Shown here: in pieces, positions 1-14,810 of the stretch
Numbering within the stretch: position 1 is the first letter of the stretch
Layout of the letters: each line of letters starts with the position of its first letter
NCBI GenBank assembly: GCA_032433595.1
Contig: JASWJB010000093.1
Location: 62,001 to 126,000 of the forward strand
Length of the DNA: 64,000 bases
DNA from: Conoideocrella luteorostrata
Lineage: Eukaryota > Ascomycota > Sordariomycetes > Hypocreales > Clavicipitaceae
Reading direction: 5' to 3'
Position numbers and translations under genes: made by a program
The notes under the pieces: generated by a model
What the model saw: only the letters and a program-made list of their open reading frames with translations
Databases searched by the model: none
Told to the model about the DNA's origin: nothing

Positions 1-2468
1 AGAATATGGAAGTTCACAATGTTGTACTAGTACGGAGTACTCCGTATGTACGAGACGGGTTGCTTTGGTTTGGGGCGACACATGCAGGGCAGGCGGACGC
101 GACGATGTGTTTGGATAACATTGTGGACGCAAAGTGGCCTTGGCCGGGCGTCATACAATATGTTTGTGAGACGGAAAAGACTCGTTGGCCCATTATGAAG
201 ACATGGTTTTTGATGATTGCCAGGGTTTAGATGCCCGCCATTCCAGCTGATATGGGACACGCGCTAGTTGGATAATTAGTTAGTTAACTACTGTCGAGAC
301 CGAAATTACAGTAACCAACGCGTTGTTTAGACAATATTATTGTATGTACGGAGTACGGAGTACTATAACTAATCTGTACGTGAAGATGGGGGTCTTGCGA
401 GCGGCTGACTACCGTCTACGCTTCAATCGCAAATAGGACCCTTGACGTTCAGCCACCCAGTCCCATCAGAGTTTCAATAGGGCGCCCCCAAAGGCCCTTG
501 ATGGATCAGCTCTGATCGAAGGCAAGCGGGTTTTCTGACTATCAAAAATGGCCGGCCACGGAGGGATTGACCAACGACGGCCCCCAAGCATAGGCAAGCT
601 TGGGCTCGGGTCTGGCTGGGCTTGGCATCGCTGACAACCAACCAAATTGTATTGGCAGAGAGTGCATTGAATAACTCAACCTTGGTTCTTGGCTGTCAAA
701 CCAAGGATTGGCTGCATAGTAACCAGTTGGACGGTAGGTGGTGTGTGTGGTGTGTAGTGTGTGGTGTGTAGTGTGTGGTGTGTGGCGTGGTGTGTGTGCA
801 CCCGCGATGCACCCGCGATGCACCGCAGTTTTGGCCACAAGATTTGTGCTCCCAAAGCCGAACCAGTGCTTGCTTGCTCCTGGGGGGCGATTCGAGTTGA
901 ATTCCCCTTCATTCCCGCGCATGTACGGAGTATTGACGGAGTAACTGACAGCCCAAGTGCAGCATGTGCCGCCCCCACCAACCTGTTGCGTTGTCTCCGT
1001 CTCCATCTCCATCCATCTATTGCATCGTGGACTCCCAACCCCATCATCCTGCCGTGAGGCGGACGTCCATTTGCCTCTTAGTTATACCCTGTCGTCCCAA
1101 GACTCCAGAAGCGACATGGTTTTGGGTTTGGGTGCCCAGTTTGGGTGTCTCGATTGGCTGGGCCCTCGGCTGGGTTGGTGGCCCCCCCCCCCCCTGTCCT
1201 TCTTCCGTTCCTTTCGTTCCTTTCGTTCCTTTCACTGCCTCTCTCTCATACCTCTTCATGCCTCCTCCCTCTGGCTGCTGCAACCCGTCTGACATGCTGT
1301 CACGGACCTCCGCGCCAGTCCAGCATATCGTATCGCGAGTTTGGGTCAACGAATGTGTAGAGGGTATTTATCTGGCTAGCAGAATGGGATGCTTGGGTGC
1401 CACGCCATCTTCCCCTCCACATTCGCCGTCCTCCTGGCACGTACATCACATCATCGCGCGAGTCCTGCATGGCCCTAAGACGGTTCCTAAACCTCGTTGG
1501 CCCCAATCATCATCTCTGCCAGGAAGCAAAGTGCTCCTGGGACGCCGCAGCAGCCATGTTTCACCTTGTCTTGACCTTTGCTTGTTCCTGTCCTGGTTTG
1601 GTGCCCGACTTCTCCGAATTGAGCTTCCTTCTAATCCTCTCGGTGACTCCGCCCGCGCTTACTCGGTAATGTATGTACACACGCCTGCATCTATTGCACG
1701 TATCTGTACGGAGTATTGGTGTTTGCATTGTATGTCGCAGCTGCCGGTAGTAGTTGGACCTTCCGAACTCGAGCTCGTAACAATCCATATATCATGCAAC
1801 CCAGCTGCTTTTACCCACACGCCTTCCTTTCTTTCCCCCCTCTCTCTCTTTGGCTCATTCTCTCTTCTTGTCTATTCTCGTTGACTCGTAGCCTATCGTT
1901 CGTTGCCACTGTTGCTCGTCCGTCTCGCCTCGTCTTTCCTTCGCCGTGTTTGGCCATCCTTGGCTTTGTTGGCTTGGGGGAACTCGCCTCGACTTCCAAT
2001 ACTGGCGTGCGGGAAACAGCAACAGCCAACCAGCTTTGCTGCATCATCCAAATCACACTCATCGTGGCAAGATTCTGGTGATTCAGCCTGTGCATCATGA
2101 CCATGACGCCACGACCACTTCCTGGCCGCATGTAGAAGTCTTTTCCTTCTTCTTTATTTTCTTGTTCGGCTTCTCTTGTACCTGCCTTCGCCTATCGCGT
2201 ATCGCCACTCGCTCCTGACTCTCGACTCTTGGTTCTTGCCGTCTTAAATCATACCATGAGGCGAGGGTAGGCTGGGGCTTTTCACTGACAAGTTGCTTAT
2301 TGCCACGGCAAATTGCCTGGCTCTTCTTGTTTTCTTCTTTACTATATTTCAACCCCATAGGCAGTTCTCATAACAACTTCCAAATCCCTGCTCACTGGTC
2401 CCGTTACTACACTTGGGCCCTTGGTGCCGTTTCGCAGCCTGATACAGCTGTGAATCGTCTCTTCCACA
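1..2468. other. Intergenic/5' leader region, no supported gene
   Basis: No reading frame here looks like a protein; the longest ones are low-complexity Ser/Pro/Leu translations of pyrimidine-rich DNA. It holds perfect TACGGAGTA palindromes at 31-46 and 347-362, further copies near 921-942 and 1708-1716, a GT-rich block at about 737-797, a 13-base C run (1182-1194) and three 9-bp CGTTCCTTT copies (1206-1232). From about 1800 to 2340 the + strand is strongly C/T rich, as expected of a long fungal promoter and leader for the gene starting at 2469. Confidence 0.6.
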
Positions 2469-4649
2469 ATGCCGTGGAAACCTCCTTCCGGTGGCAGCGG
2501 CCATAGGCCTAGAACAGGGTCAAAATCCATTCGGGGTCAAATATCCGGTCCTATTCCCATCCCTAACCCTCTGGACGAAGAGTTTCCCATCAGAGGCCAA
2601 CAAGTGGCTATTGCTACCCCAACGGTCATCAGCAACATGGGGGAGGATGATAAAGAGATGGGTTTTGGACACCAAGTAGTAAACCTTGAACCGATTGCTC
2701 CTCATTATGCATCTGGATCTTCCGGGAGCGGAAACTCATCATGTCCAAATCAACCGTCAGACCTGTCTTCATCGACGCCTGCACCTAGATCTGTGTCGCA
2801 AAAATCCTCAACAAGAACACCTAGCCAACTTCGCCAGTCTCTTCCATTGTCAGAAACCGAAAGCAAAAAGGACAAAAGAGACAGCCAAGTCAAACCACAG
2901 AGGAAGAAATCTACAATTCGTTCAGCATTTAGTAAACTATTTGGCCGGAAAAAGAAGACACAGGCTGTAGAGGAGACCAAATCGTCACAGCGAAACATCG
3001 CATCAGCCAATCCCAAAATCACGCCAAACAAGCAGCATAGAAGTGTACGTACATTCCCTGAAAGCCCTCAAAGCTTCATTTTGTTAATAAGCATGATACA
3101 GGACCCGACAGGCCACAGGCCCAATCATATCACCATCGAACCAAAACGATCATTTTCGATGCCCATCACAGAATATGACCGTGCCCTGAGGTCTCATTCC
3201 GTAGGACCTGAAGATGTTATGGCCATACAGAGTGCTCGAAACTCTCTGAGCGCAGATATGAGAATGTCTGGCAGGTTCCTACACGCATTTGGATCTTCCG
3301 ATCACCCAGCTAGCCCTCGCTGGGCAGGCGGTTCAAAACTCGCCGGGTTGTCTCCACGTCCTGCCAGCTCTCAAGACCGGACACGCATGGGCGATCTTGG
3401 TGACGATCCTACCGAAATTGGCCGTGCCATCTCCAGCGACTCGCATGGTCTGAAGCGTCGTTCGAGAAGTCTATCCGTCATACCGAATCTTGACCTAGCA
3501 TCTACACCACAGGGTATTGTTCGGCGACGCAGTGCAGAGATTCGTTACTGGAGAGAGAGTTATGCTGCCCCATTCATGTCCCCAACTTCCACCACGGCCG
3601 ACGAGGAGATGATGCGACTCCCCATGGATGATCCTGGAGACGAAGCCCTACCGCCACCTGAAGAGCGAGCCGTGACGCCTGAGCAAGCTATCATGATGAA
3701 CCGAGAGGACACGAAAGGTAGCCCGAGCCCCAGAAAGTCGACAGAGGAGACCACAAGCCCGATTGAGCCCATGACTCTTGATATTCGGGTCAGCAACCTT
3801 GAGATGCGCATGAGCCGACTGGAGGGGATTGTCCTTCAACTCGGGAGCAGTCTCCCCGCACTCCGGCTTCAATCCAGCAACCAGAATAGACCATCTGGTG
3901 CGCGATCGGTTCATTTGCAGACCAACGATCACTCAGTAAACTCTATTCTCTTGCAGCCGAGTGACATGGGGTACGTGGGGGAGCCACGTCGTAGTACGAG
4001 TCGTCCGTCTACCCGCCATTCCGATGTGTCAAAAAAGACGTTTGGAGACGTTGACGAAGCAACTCCTCGCGCAACCATTGTGTCTCCCATCGACAGCGAA
4101 AGCAGAGCATACCTTCAGTCGACACAGCTAAGAGGGACAGGTGGACCCTTGCGGCATTCTTCCGGAGCAGTTACGTTTGAGCATTACACCAATCTATTGG
4201 CTCTTCTAGAAACAGAGCGGTCCGCACGCGAAGCACTGGAGGCTCACGTGAGAAGTCTAAGTCGTCAAGTTCAGCTCATAGGCAAGAGCACGGCATATAC
4301 AAACACGGACCAGAGCGATTCTCCGTCTTTGGACAGATCACTTGGCGAGGTGTCGGTTTTTGACCATGATGAAGACGATGACAATCATCATCGCCGAATC
4401 ACTGCTACACGATGTCGTTATAATACGTTGGGAACGGACGATTCCGGAATTGCCACTGAGAATCGGTCAGACGATGAGTATACGGAGTCGTTTGTCACAC
4501 CCGTAGAGATCGGCAACAGCGGGTTTGATGTTTACGGGAATGAAAATGATGCCATGTTGAGATCAGAGGGCAGAAAATTATCTCTGTCTCATTTGACCAT
4601 GAGACAGCCGTTGGCAACGATGCCGCAGGTCCCGACCAACGCTATTTAG
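2469..4649 (+). CDS. Unrecognised disordered coiled-coil protein (one likely in-frame intron)
   Basis: I do not recognise a named family. The open frame has 726 codons and is rich in Ser, Pro, Arg and Gln. A basic patch near residues 130-165 (RKKSTIRSAFSKLFGRKKK) could bind membrane or nucleic acid. Two heptad-like stretches, about 437-468 and 570-610, suggest short coiled coils. The C-terminal third has an acidic His/Asp run and Ser/Thr-rich segments. A consensus donor (GTACGT at 3045) and acceptor (CAG at 3099-3101) delimit 57 nt, an exact multiple of three starting at a codon boundary. I infer that this is a real intron hidden by the open frame; splicing gives 707 aa. The start is the first ATG after a C/T-rich leader, and no upstream in-frame ATG looks better. 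A regulatory or scaffold role is possible but unproven. Confidence 0.75.
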   Translation: MPWKPPSGGSGHRPRTGSKSIRGQISGPIPIPNPLDEEFPIRGQQVAIATPTVISNMGEDDKEMGFGHQVVNLEPIAPHYASGSSGSGNSSCPNQPSDLSSSTPAPRSVSQKSSTRTPSQLRQSLPLSETESKKDKRDSQVKPQRKKSTIRSAFSKLFGRKKKTQAVEETKSSQRNIASANPKITPNKQHRSVRTFPESPQSFILLISMIQDPTGHRPNHITIEPKRSFSMPITEYDRALRSHSVGPEDVMAIQSARNSLSADMRMSGRFLHAFGSSDHPASPRWAGGSKLAGLSPRPASSQDRTRMGDLGDDPTEIGRAISSDSHGLKRRSRSLSVIPNLDLASTPQGIVRRRSAEIRYWRESYAAPFMSPTSTTADEEMMRLPMDDPGDEALPPPEERAVTPEQAIMMNREDTKGSPSPRKSTEETTSPIEPMTLDIRVSNLEMRMSRLEGIVLQLGSSLPALRLQSSNQNRPSGARSVHLQTNDHSVNSILLQPSDMGYVGEPRRSTSRPSTRHSDVSKKTFGDVDEATPRATIVSPIDSESRAYLQSTQLRGTGGPLRHSSGAVTFEHYTNLLALLETERSAREALEAHVRSLSRQVQLIGKSTAYTNTDQSDSPSLDRSLGEVSVFDHDEDDDNHHRRITATRCRYNTLGTDDSGIATENRSDDEYTESFVTPVEIGNSGFDVYGNENDAMLRSEGRKLSLSHLTMRQPLATMPQVPTNAI

Positions 4650-5306
4650 ACACTATGTGTAGGTACATGTGTGTCGGCGTATGAGCGGATTTTTTTTGAT
4701 TTTATCTTTTCCCTACTTCAGTATTTGCTGTCTAGTCAACAAGGCATTACTCATTGCATATTTTTATTTTTGTTCATTACACGGATTGCGACATGATGTG
4801 GTGGACGGTGGATGTTTGAACAGCTTTGGCAAATGATATCATTTATATACCCTGTGTAAGATGAGATAGGTAACTGGAGTGCAGTAATTTAGTACAAATT
4901 TAGTACGAGCATCAAGTGAACCAATTTTGATTTGCCACCATTAGCTACAGTGCCCATGATCATGTACGTATCTACAATCAAGTGTGTTGTGTGACCCTAT
5001 AGATTAAGCTTGTATTGTGTTATTGATGTTCCGTCTATTACGACGTTTCTAATGCTTCGCTGTAACTGTTTAATAGCGGCGTCTATGTACAGAACAAGCA
5101 ACGCTCGAGGGCCATGATGAAGCCCCGTCTTCCCACCCGCCATATATAACGCCTCCTTTTTTTTAAAAAAAAAATACTACGTGTGTGAAAATATAAAAAA
5201 AAAGGGGTGGGAGGGGAGGGGGAAGATTTTTAGCCTAAACCCCCCTAATATAGTCTACAATTCAAAGCCAAGAGTATTCTGCCTTATCCATACCTGGATC
5301 CGTCTA
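4650..5306. other. Convergent 3' intergenic region
   Basis: These 657 bases separate the tail-to-tail 3' ends of the coiled-coil gene and OCT1. The stretch is AT rich, with T and A homopolymers around 5157-5175 and a purine-rich A/G block at about 5190-5225. The likely content is 3' UTRs and polyadenylation signals. No gene is seen. Confidence 0.6.
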
Positions 5307-7715
5307 TCATGACCGCTGATGATCGTCTTTTATACCCCAACTGCCCACCAAAGTCATGGACTCCTCATCACCAGGAGCGAGTCTCTCATCCCTGAGGGTA
5401 TCGGACAGACACTTCCACGGGTCCCTCCCGCCACCCCACTTCAGGAGATTCTCCTTGAGTCGCTCCCCGTTTTCGCGGTTCACGGCTGCACCGCCCTCTC
5501 CCGCGCGAAAGACAACCCGCCAGACGCGCTCGGCGAGAACTCTGTCGAACAGGTAGCTGTAGTACGTGCTTCCGTAGGAATGAAGATGTCCGAAGAAGCC
5601 CTGCCAGCATGTCTCGGGGGGGTCCTTTGGCCCGTGGGCGAATTTTTGCTGAATCTCGTGGAAGATACGGGTCGAGTCGAAAGACGCCATGTTATTTACC
5701 GAAGGGGAATGGTAGGCCTGATCGACCATGGCGAGCAGGATTTGGTGCTCTGTGTCGATGCCCTCGAAGCGTTTGGAGACCTTGATGCGCTCTTTGACGA
5801 GGTCGTATGGCAAGGGTCGGTCTGTTTTCCAGTGTCGCGCAAATAGGGACAGGACGGTTGGATCAGCGGCGAAGTGTTCCATGAGGGTGGATGGAAGCTC
5901 GGCAAAGTCGGTGGCGCATCTTGTTCCCGAGACATTTTGGAAGCTTGTGCGTGCGAGGACGGAGTGGATGGCGTGGCCCATTTCGTGGAAGAGCGTTTCA
6001 ACAGAGTAGTAGGAAAGGAAGGCGGGTTCGCGGGCCGAGTCGCTCTTGGGGAAATCACACACCAGGGCAATGGTAGGGAGTTGCTTGACTTTGCCGTTGC
6101 GGTGGGAGGAGGTTTCCATGCCATCGTTGGCGGCCTGCTCGGGGGTGTCGAAGATGGGTGTGGCAGACACCATGTCCTCGGTTGCTTCGTTGAGTTCGTC
6201 GTCGAGGATCTCGCGAGAGCAGCGAACAGTGAAGTGGGCCGGGTTGGGGGATTTCTGTGGTCGATAGAATAAATCGCAGTACAGGACGGCGAGCTGCTCC
6301 CCATCGTCCGACATGACATCCAGACGCTTGACGTCTGGGTGCCAGACTTCCCCCGGCAGGGCCTCGCGCGGCACAAAGCGCACGCCATAGAGACGGTCGA
6401 ACAAGCGGGACAGACCTTGCATGACTGTGCCAACGGAGAAAAAAGCGGTAAGCTGATCTTCGTGTCGGGCTCGGGAGCGCATCTCTGTGCGCATCTTCTC
6501 CATGTAGAAGTCACGATCCCAGGCTTGGAGATTGACTTCAGGCATACCCAGTCGCTCACGTTTCTTGTCAGTGAGTTCGGCTAGTTCTTGCTGAGCCATG
6601 GGTGTGTTGTGCTCTCGCAGCGCAAGCAGAAACTTCATGACCGAGGCAGGCGTCTTGGCCATCATCCTGTCCTTGAGGGCCATGTGTCCGTGACTCTCGA
6701 AACCTGCAAGCTTGGCCAGTTCTGAGCGAAGCTTGAGCATCGATTCTAGACTTTCGATGGTGCCGTGGGACGCGGTGCGTTGCGCCAAATAAATCTCTTT
6801 ACGTGTCTCCTCGTCATATACGCTCTGCAGCGCAGCAGCGGCTTCTGACCCCGTCGTTGCAATGGATATCTGAGACCGGACCTTCAGTGTGGCGGCGAGC
6901 CCCGGATACAAACCGTAGAATCTATGCGATGGAAGTGTGACATCCTTGACCTCGGGCTCCATGTCTTGCACAAAAGCAGAGCCAACGTCGCTGATGCGTG
7001 AGGACAGCTCGACGAACCGATCTCTCGCTTTCTTTGGCAAATTAACGGCCGACTTCATAAAGTCCAACTTGAGCAATTCAGCCACCGTCTTCTCTTCTTC
7101 AGACCAGGCGGCGGTGACTTCGGGCCGTGACAAGGCCTGGCCCAATTGGTCATTCAAGCCCGTCATGGTGTTCAGCTGGTTCATATACTGGTAAACCATG
7201 GACCAAGCCCCAGTGGCGGCTTGTTGAAATCGCACGTCCGGGTGCGTCATACGCACAAAGTCTGACAGGTCGAGAACTCGGCAGAGCAGATCGCTTAATC
7301 GGTCAAGGTCCTTGACGATGCCCTGGTACTCCTCCGTTGTTGAGGCACTCAACACCCGCTGTACAAGCCGTGTGGCCTTTTCCAGATTTTTTTGCGCAAA
7401 CACAAAGAAGCCGTCGGGGCTGGTGAGGTATCGATTTTTAAACAAGCCCTGGCTCTTCTTGAGACTGAAGCTCGGAAACGACAGGCCGGACGGGGCATCG
7501 AACAGGTCTCGCAGGACGGTGTCGTCGTGACGAGAACTAACAAAGTGATTCGCAGGCGGCGCGGCGCGAGTGGCCTCTGCGGTAGCCGTTGTCTGCCATC
7601 GTCGCTGATGAAGCGCGGCCGTTGCTGTTGAACTCGTCGTCGTCTTCGGCCGGGTCACGCGGCGGGTGCATCTGGTGCAAATCCAGAGGCGACGGCCACC
7701 TCCGGAACCGAACAT
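5307..7715 (-). CDS. OCT1: Mitochondrial intermediate peptidase, M3 family
   Basis: This is a zinc oligopeptidase of the mitochondrial matrix. It removes an octapeptide from imported precursors after the processing peptidase has cut the presequence. The gene is one uninterrupted exon of 802 aa, a normal length for fungal OCT1. The N-terminus is rich in Arg, Thr and Ala with few acidic residues, as in a matrix-targeting presequence. The M3 zinc site is intact: HEMGH at residues 577-581 (ligands H577 and H581, catalytic E578), with the third ligand E606 in DFAELPS. The start is the first Met of the frame, directly before the presequence. It lies head to head with the MICOS gene at 9357, about 1.6 kb away. 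I see no lesion. Assignment to OCT1 rather than the related saccharolysin rests on the presequence and overall sequence character. Confidence 0.95.
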   Translation of the reverse strand: MFGSGGGRRLWICTRCTRRVTRPKTTTSSTATAALHQRRWQTTATAEATRAAPPANHFVSSRHDDTVLRDLFDAPSGLSFPSFSLKKSQGLFKNRYLTSPDGFFVFAQKNLEKATRLVQRVLSASTTEEYQGIVKDLDRLSDLLCRVLDLSDFVRMTHPDVRFQQAATGAWSMVYQYMNQLNTMTGLNDQLGQALSRPEVTAAWSEEEKTVAELLKLDFMKSAVNLPKKARDRFVELSSRISDVGSAFVQDMEPEVKDVTLPSHRFYGLYPGLAATLKVRSQISIATTGSEAAAALQSVYDEETRKEIYLAQRTASHGTIESLESMLKLRSELAKLAGFESHGHMALKDRMMAKTPASVMKFLLALREHNTPMAQQELAELTDKKRERLGMPEVNLQAWDRDFYMEKMRTEMRSRARHEDQLTAFFSVGTVMQGLSRLFDRLYGVRFVPREALPGEVWHPDVKRLDVMSDDGEQLAVLYCDLFYRPQKSPNPAHFTVRCSREILDDELNEATEDMVSATPIFDTPEQAANDGMETSSHRNGKVKQLPTIALVCDFPKSDSAREPAFLSYYSVETLFHEMGHAIHSVLARTSFQNVSGTRCATDFAELPSTLMEHFAADPTVLSLFARHWKTDRPLPYDLVKERIKVSKRFEGIDTEHQILLAMVDQAYHSPSVNNMASFDSTRIFHEIQQKFAHGPKDPPETCWQGFFGHLHSYGSTYYSYLFDRVLAERVWRVVFRAGEGGAAVNRENGERLKENLLKWGGGRDPWKCLSDTLRDERLAPGDEESMTLVGSWGIKDDHQRS

Positions 7716-9356
7716 GTTGGGCGAAACAGGGTGTTATGGAGATGGAATCGAATTCTTAAAAGATGACATTTGGAAGCTGGGAATATGTACACAGATATGG
7801 AACTTGAGCTTGCGGAAAAGCCATGGGGTAAAGAGAGGCGTACAATCGCACGTGAGAGGAGGGAGAGAAGGTCGATCAAAGGAGGCGGAATGCGCAGTCC
7901 ATCCGGCTTGAGTATTTCGGGAGTGCGGGATGGAGAGAAGCAAGAGTTCGGAGTTTTGCGGCAATGAGCCCCCTCCCCCCGTCTCTGTCTGTCTTGCCCT
8001 GTCTGCTTTCTGTTTGAAGTCTGTTCTGCTCGCGCCGTCTTCAAACGCCAGGCCTGTGGCGTGGAGCATTGGTCGGCTAATGGGTCAATGGACAGGGGAT
8101 GTGGGCCTGGTAGTGACGCTGCAGGCGCTGGCATTGGGTCTGCTGTGGTGCTATCGGGTGCTATCGGGATCCACTATGGCCGCTACGCCGCCGCTACCCA
8201 ACCGCCACTCATCCGCTGCTTTTGGCTGCGGTGCTGCTGCGTGTCGCCGAAACGGGGCGGCGCCGTCCGCAGCCCGGCCGGTTTTGACGTGGATGGCTCG
8301 AGTGAGAGTGATATTGTACCCAAGGCTGTCTGCGGAGAGCTGAGCTGTGCTGAGGAGCGGGAAGTGCATCGAGTGCGGGGATTGAGCACACGATCGATCA
8401 ACCGATCCCCAATCTTGCGGCGCACATAACTAAGTACTCTCGGCTTGTCTATTCGGGTAACTCATGTCAAGCCAAAATGGGTTGCATCGCGCCCCGACGC
8501 GAATAAAGTGGCCGTGGCATTTGTACTCCGTACCGCATCAGCTATTTGTGGAATATTGCTGTTTGATGTCGTCTGTAGCAAGAATCAAGAAGGCTCGGCG
8601 GCAAACTCTGGATATAACAAAGTTTCTGGAGATTAAGATAACAAGGTTGAAATGGTCAAGTTGTGCTGCTGTGCGTTCGTTACTCCTGCGCCAGGTCCTC
8701 TTATCCCGAAACAGATAGCTCCGATAGTTACGGAGTAAGTAGTCAGTCAATGAGGATCCCAAGTCAGCCAGGATGGCGAAAGTCAAGGAGCCTAGAGGCG
8801 GCCAAAACATTTGCACACCGGAACGTCCTTCAAGGCTGTGCCAATGGAATCGCAGTCGCTCATTAATAATGTGATATGTGACATCACATTAATGGTCTCA
8901 TTAGCCTCCGGCTGGCGGCGGTAGATTTGGACTTCCTGCATACAATGAGTTTTCTCGCAGCTTGGGTTCTTTATGAATTCATTAGTTACAGCTCGGAAGG
9001 AAGGCTCATTGCGGTGACTTCGATGCTGCTTGGCGGTGATTTAGCTGTCTTGGTTGGTTCAGGTCAATCAGCCGCAACGGGACCCTGATACGTTAAGAGT
9101 CGCCTACAATGAATATCTTATGTGATCCATTGTGACATGTGTGAGACGATCATGTTCATTGAAATGAGCAAGCCTGGCCTGGCTTTGCTCGCGAAGAGAC
9201 GACTCGAGCCGGCTCTCTAAATAATTGGTCACGTGATGGGCTTCGGGGGATGCAGGAGCCGGCCCACTGCGAGGTATCTTGACATCTTGACCAGGCATAG
9301 CCGTACCTGAAGACAACCACGAATACGGCTCCGAAGGTTTGCCAATTGAACTGACA
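7716..9356. other. Divergent promoter region between two mitochondrial genes
   Basis: Both flanking genes are transcribed away from this region and both encode mitochondrial proteins. The first 650 bases are moderately GC rich. TACGGAGTA-type words occur near 8524-8532 and 8729-8737. The short open frames here have no recognisable protein character. An inverted ATGTGATATGTGACATCACAT arm pair at about 8869-8889 may be a regulatory palindrome; this is only a sequence observation. Confidence 0.5.
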
Positions 9357-10257
9357 ATGGCTGCAAGAGTGCTGGCACAACGGGTAAGATCCATCAGAGT
9401 CACAGAAATCACTTTAAAATGTTGCTGACAATACCGTTTCCAGCGCTTTCTGGCGCCGTTAGCGACAATCACGCTCGGTGGACTGGCTGTGGCACCTGCG
9501 ACAGTCTTGGCCGAAGGGCCGGTTGAAAAGGTTCGTCCACCACAAAACATGCCAATTGGAAAATGCTGCGTAAGGTGAAAAACGATAAATCTAATCCGTA
9601 TGGCAGAAGAAACCTATCTATGATGACCTCGACACTTCCAGCCCCAAAGACGCACCCGTCACATCCGTTCCCTTCAAGGCCATCCAACCCAAGCAGCCTG
9701 CCACTGAGAACGAGCCAAAGCAGGAGAAGAAGGCACGAGGTCCCTCCCCGACCGACCGAATAGCTGTTCAAATCGGCAAGGCCCGCATGGCCGTATACCG
9801 CTTCGCCGTCAGCGCCGAGAACAAGGTCAACGAAACCATGGACTCGGCATTCCACCTCGAGCAGTCCTTTACCAACACGATTGCCAGTCTCGCCCCGTCC
9901 CGCGAGAGCGGCGAGAAGCTCATGCCCGGAACTATCTACGTCTTGGTTGCTGCCATGGCCGGCAGCATCATTACCCGCAGAAGCAACATCCTCTTGCGAA
10001 GTACCGTTCCCTTGGCACTTGGTGTTGGAGCTGGCTGGACTGTCCTGCCTGTAACTATGCGCAATATTTCCGACCTGACTTGGAAGTATGAGCAGCGCTT
10101 CCCGGCTGTTGCAGAGACTCATACTAATATTCGAGAGAGTCTAAGGAAGGGTGTGAGCTTCGCCAAAGTACACAGCCAGATTGGCGTCCAGTATGTGGAT
10201 GACAAGGTCACGGATACGAGAGAGGCTGTGGAGAGCTGGGTCAAGCAGGGTAAATAG
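9357..10257 (+). CDS. MICOS complex subunit Mic26/Mic27-type (apolipoprotein O family)
   Basis: The product is an inner-membrane protein of the MICOS complex, which holds crista junctions. Three exons can be read: 9357-9383, 9444-9530 and 9607-10257. The introns are 9384-9443 (GTAAGA, CTGAC, CAG) and 9531-9606 (GTTCGT, CTAAT, CAG). The spliced protein is 254 aa. Residues 10-30 form a hydrophobic N-terminal segment after a short basic start. A Pro/Lys-rich linker follows, then the helical apolipoprotein-O-like region. A membrane segment comes near residues 150-200, with Gly/Ala-rich stretches (MPGTIYVLVAAMAGSIITR and LALGVGAGW). Unspliced, the frame opens only from 9787, so the true N-terminus depends on these splice calls; phases agree at both junctions. 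I cannot tell Mic26 from Mic27 without alignment. Confidence 0.88.
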
Positions 10258-10653
10258 ACGACCCGGGGAAAAAACACAATAGCTGGGAAGAGAAGAATTC
10301 TTGGGTTTATCATGAAAACTGTACCATCACATAGAGAAAGATGATTTGAAACCAGAAAGCAAATTTTTTCTTTTGTCTCGATAAATTCAAAATTGTATCA
10401 TGTTGATGTGCACTCATCGAGGGCTGTGAATTGTTGCGTCGAACCATTTCTAAAATGGCTCGTCTCTATTTGCCTTCCCGATGGAGGCATATACTTCCTT
10501 TCTATATGATAACTTTCAAAACCATGTACGCTCCCTCCACCCTGGCGCCGAGCAGCCTATTGCCCTCCGTCTTTCTTATAAATTCCAGAACTCCATTAAT
10601 GCTGTGCCACAAGAAAAGTGGCAATTGTTTTAACCAAGCTTCTCAGTTACCGC
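10258..10653. other. Short convergent 3' intergenic region
   Basis: These 396 bases lie between the convergent stops of the MICOS gene and DUS2. They are AT rich, particularly 10360-10420, and hold no open frame of protein character. They are probably the two 3' UTRs. Confidence 0.55.

Positions 10654-14810
<4,157 letters not shown>

Noticed and set aside
964..1884. Long open frame of 306 codons on the + strand upstream of the first gene
   Set aside because: Its translation is a Ser/Pro/Leu/Cys-rich product of C/T-rich DNA containing a C run and a 9-bp repeat, with no domain-like segment; it fits leader/promoter DNA.
5696..6559. 287-codon open frame on the minus strand inside OCT1
   Set aside because: It overlaps OCT1 in another phase and is a Ser/Pro/Arg shadow of the conserved zinc-peptidase sequence.
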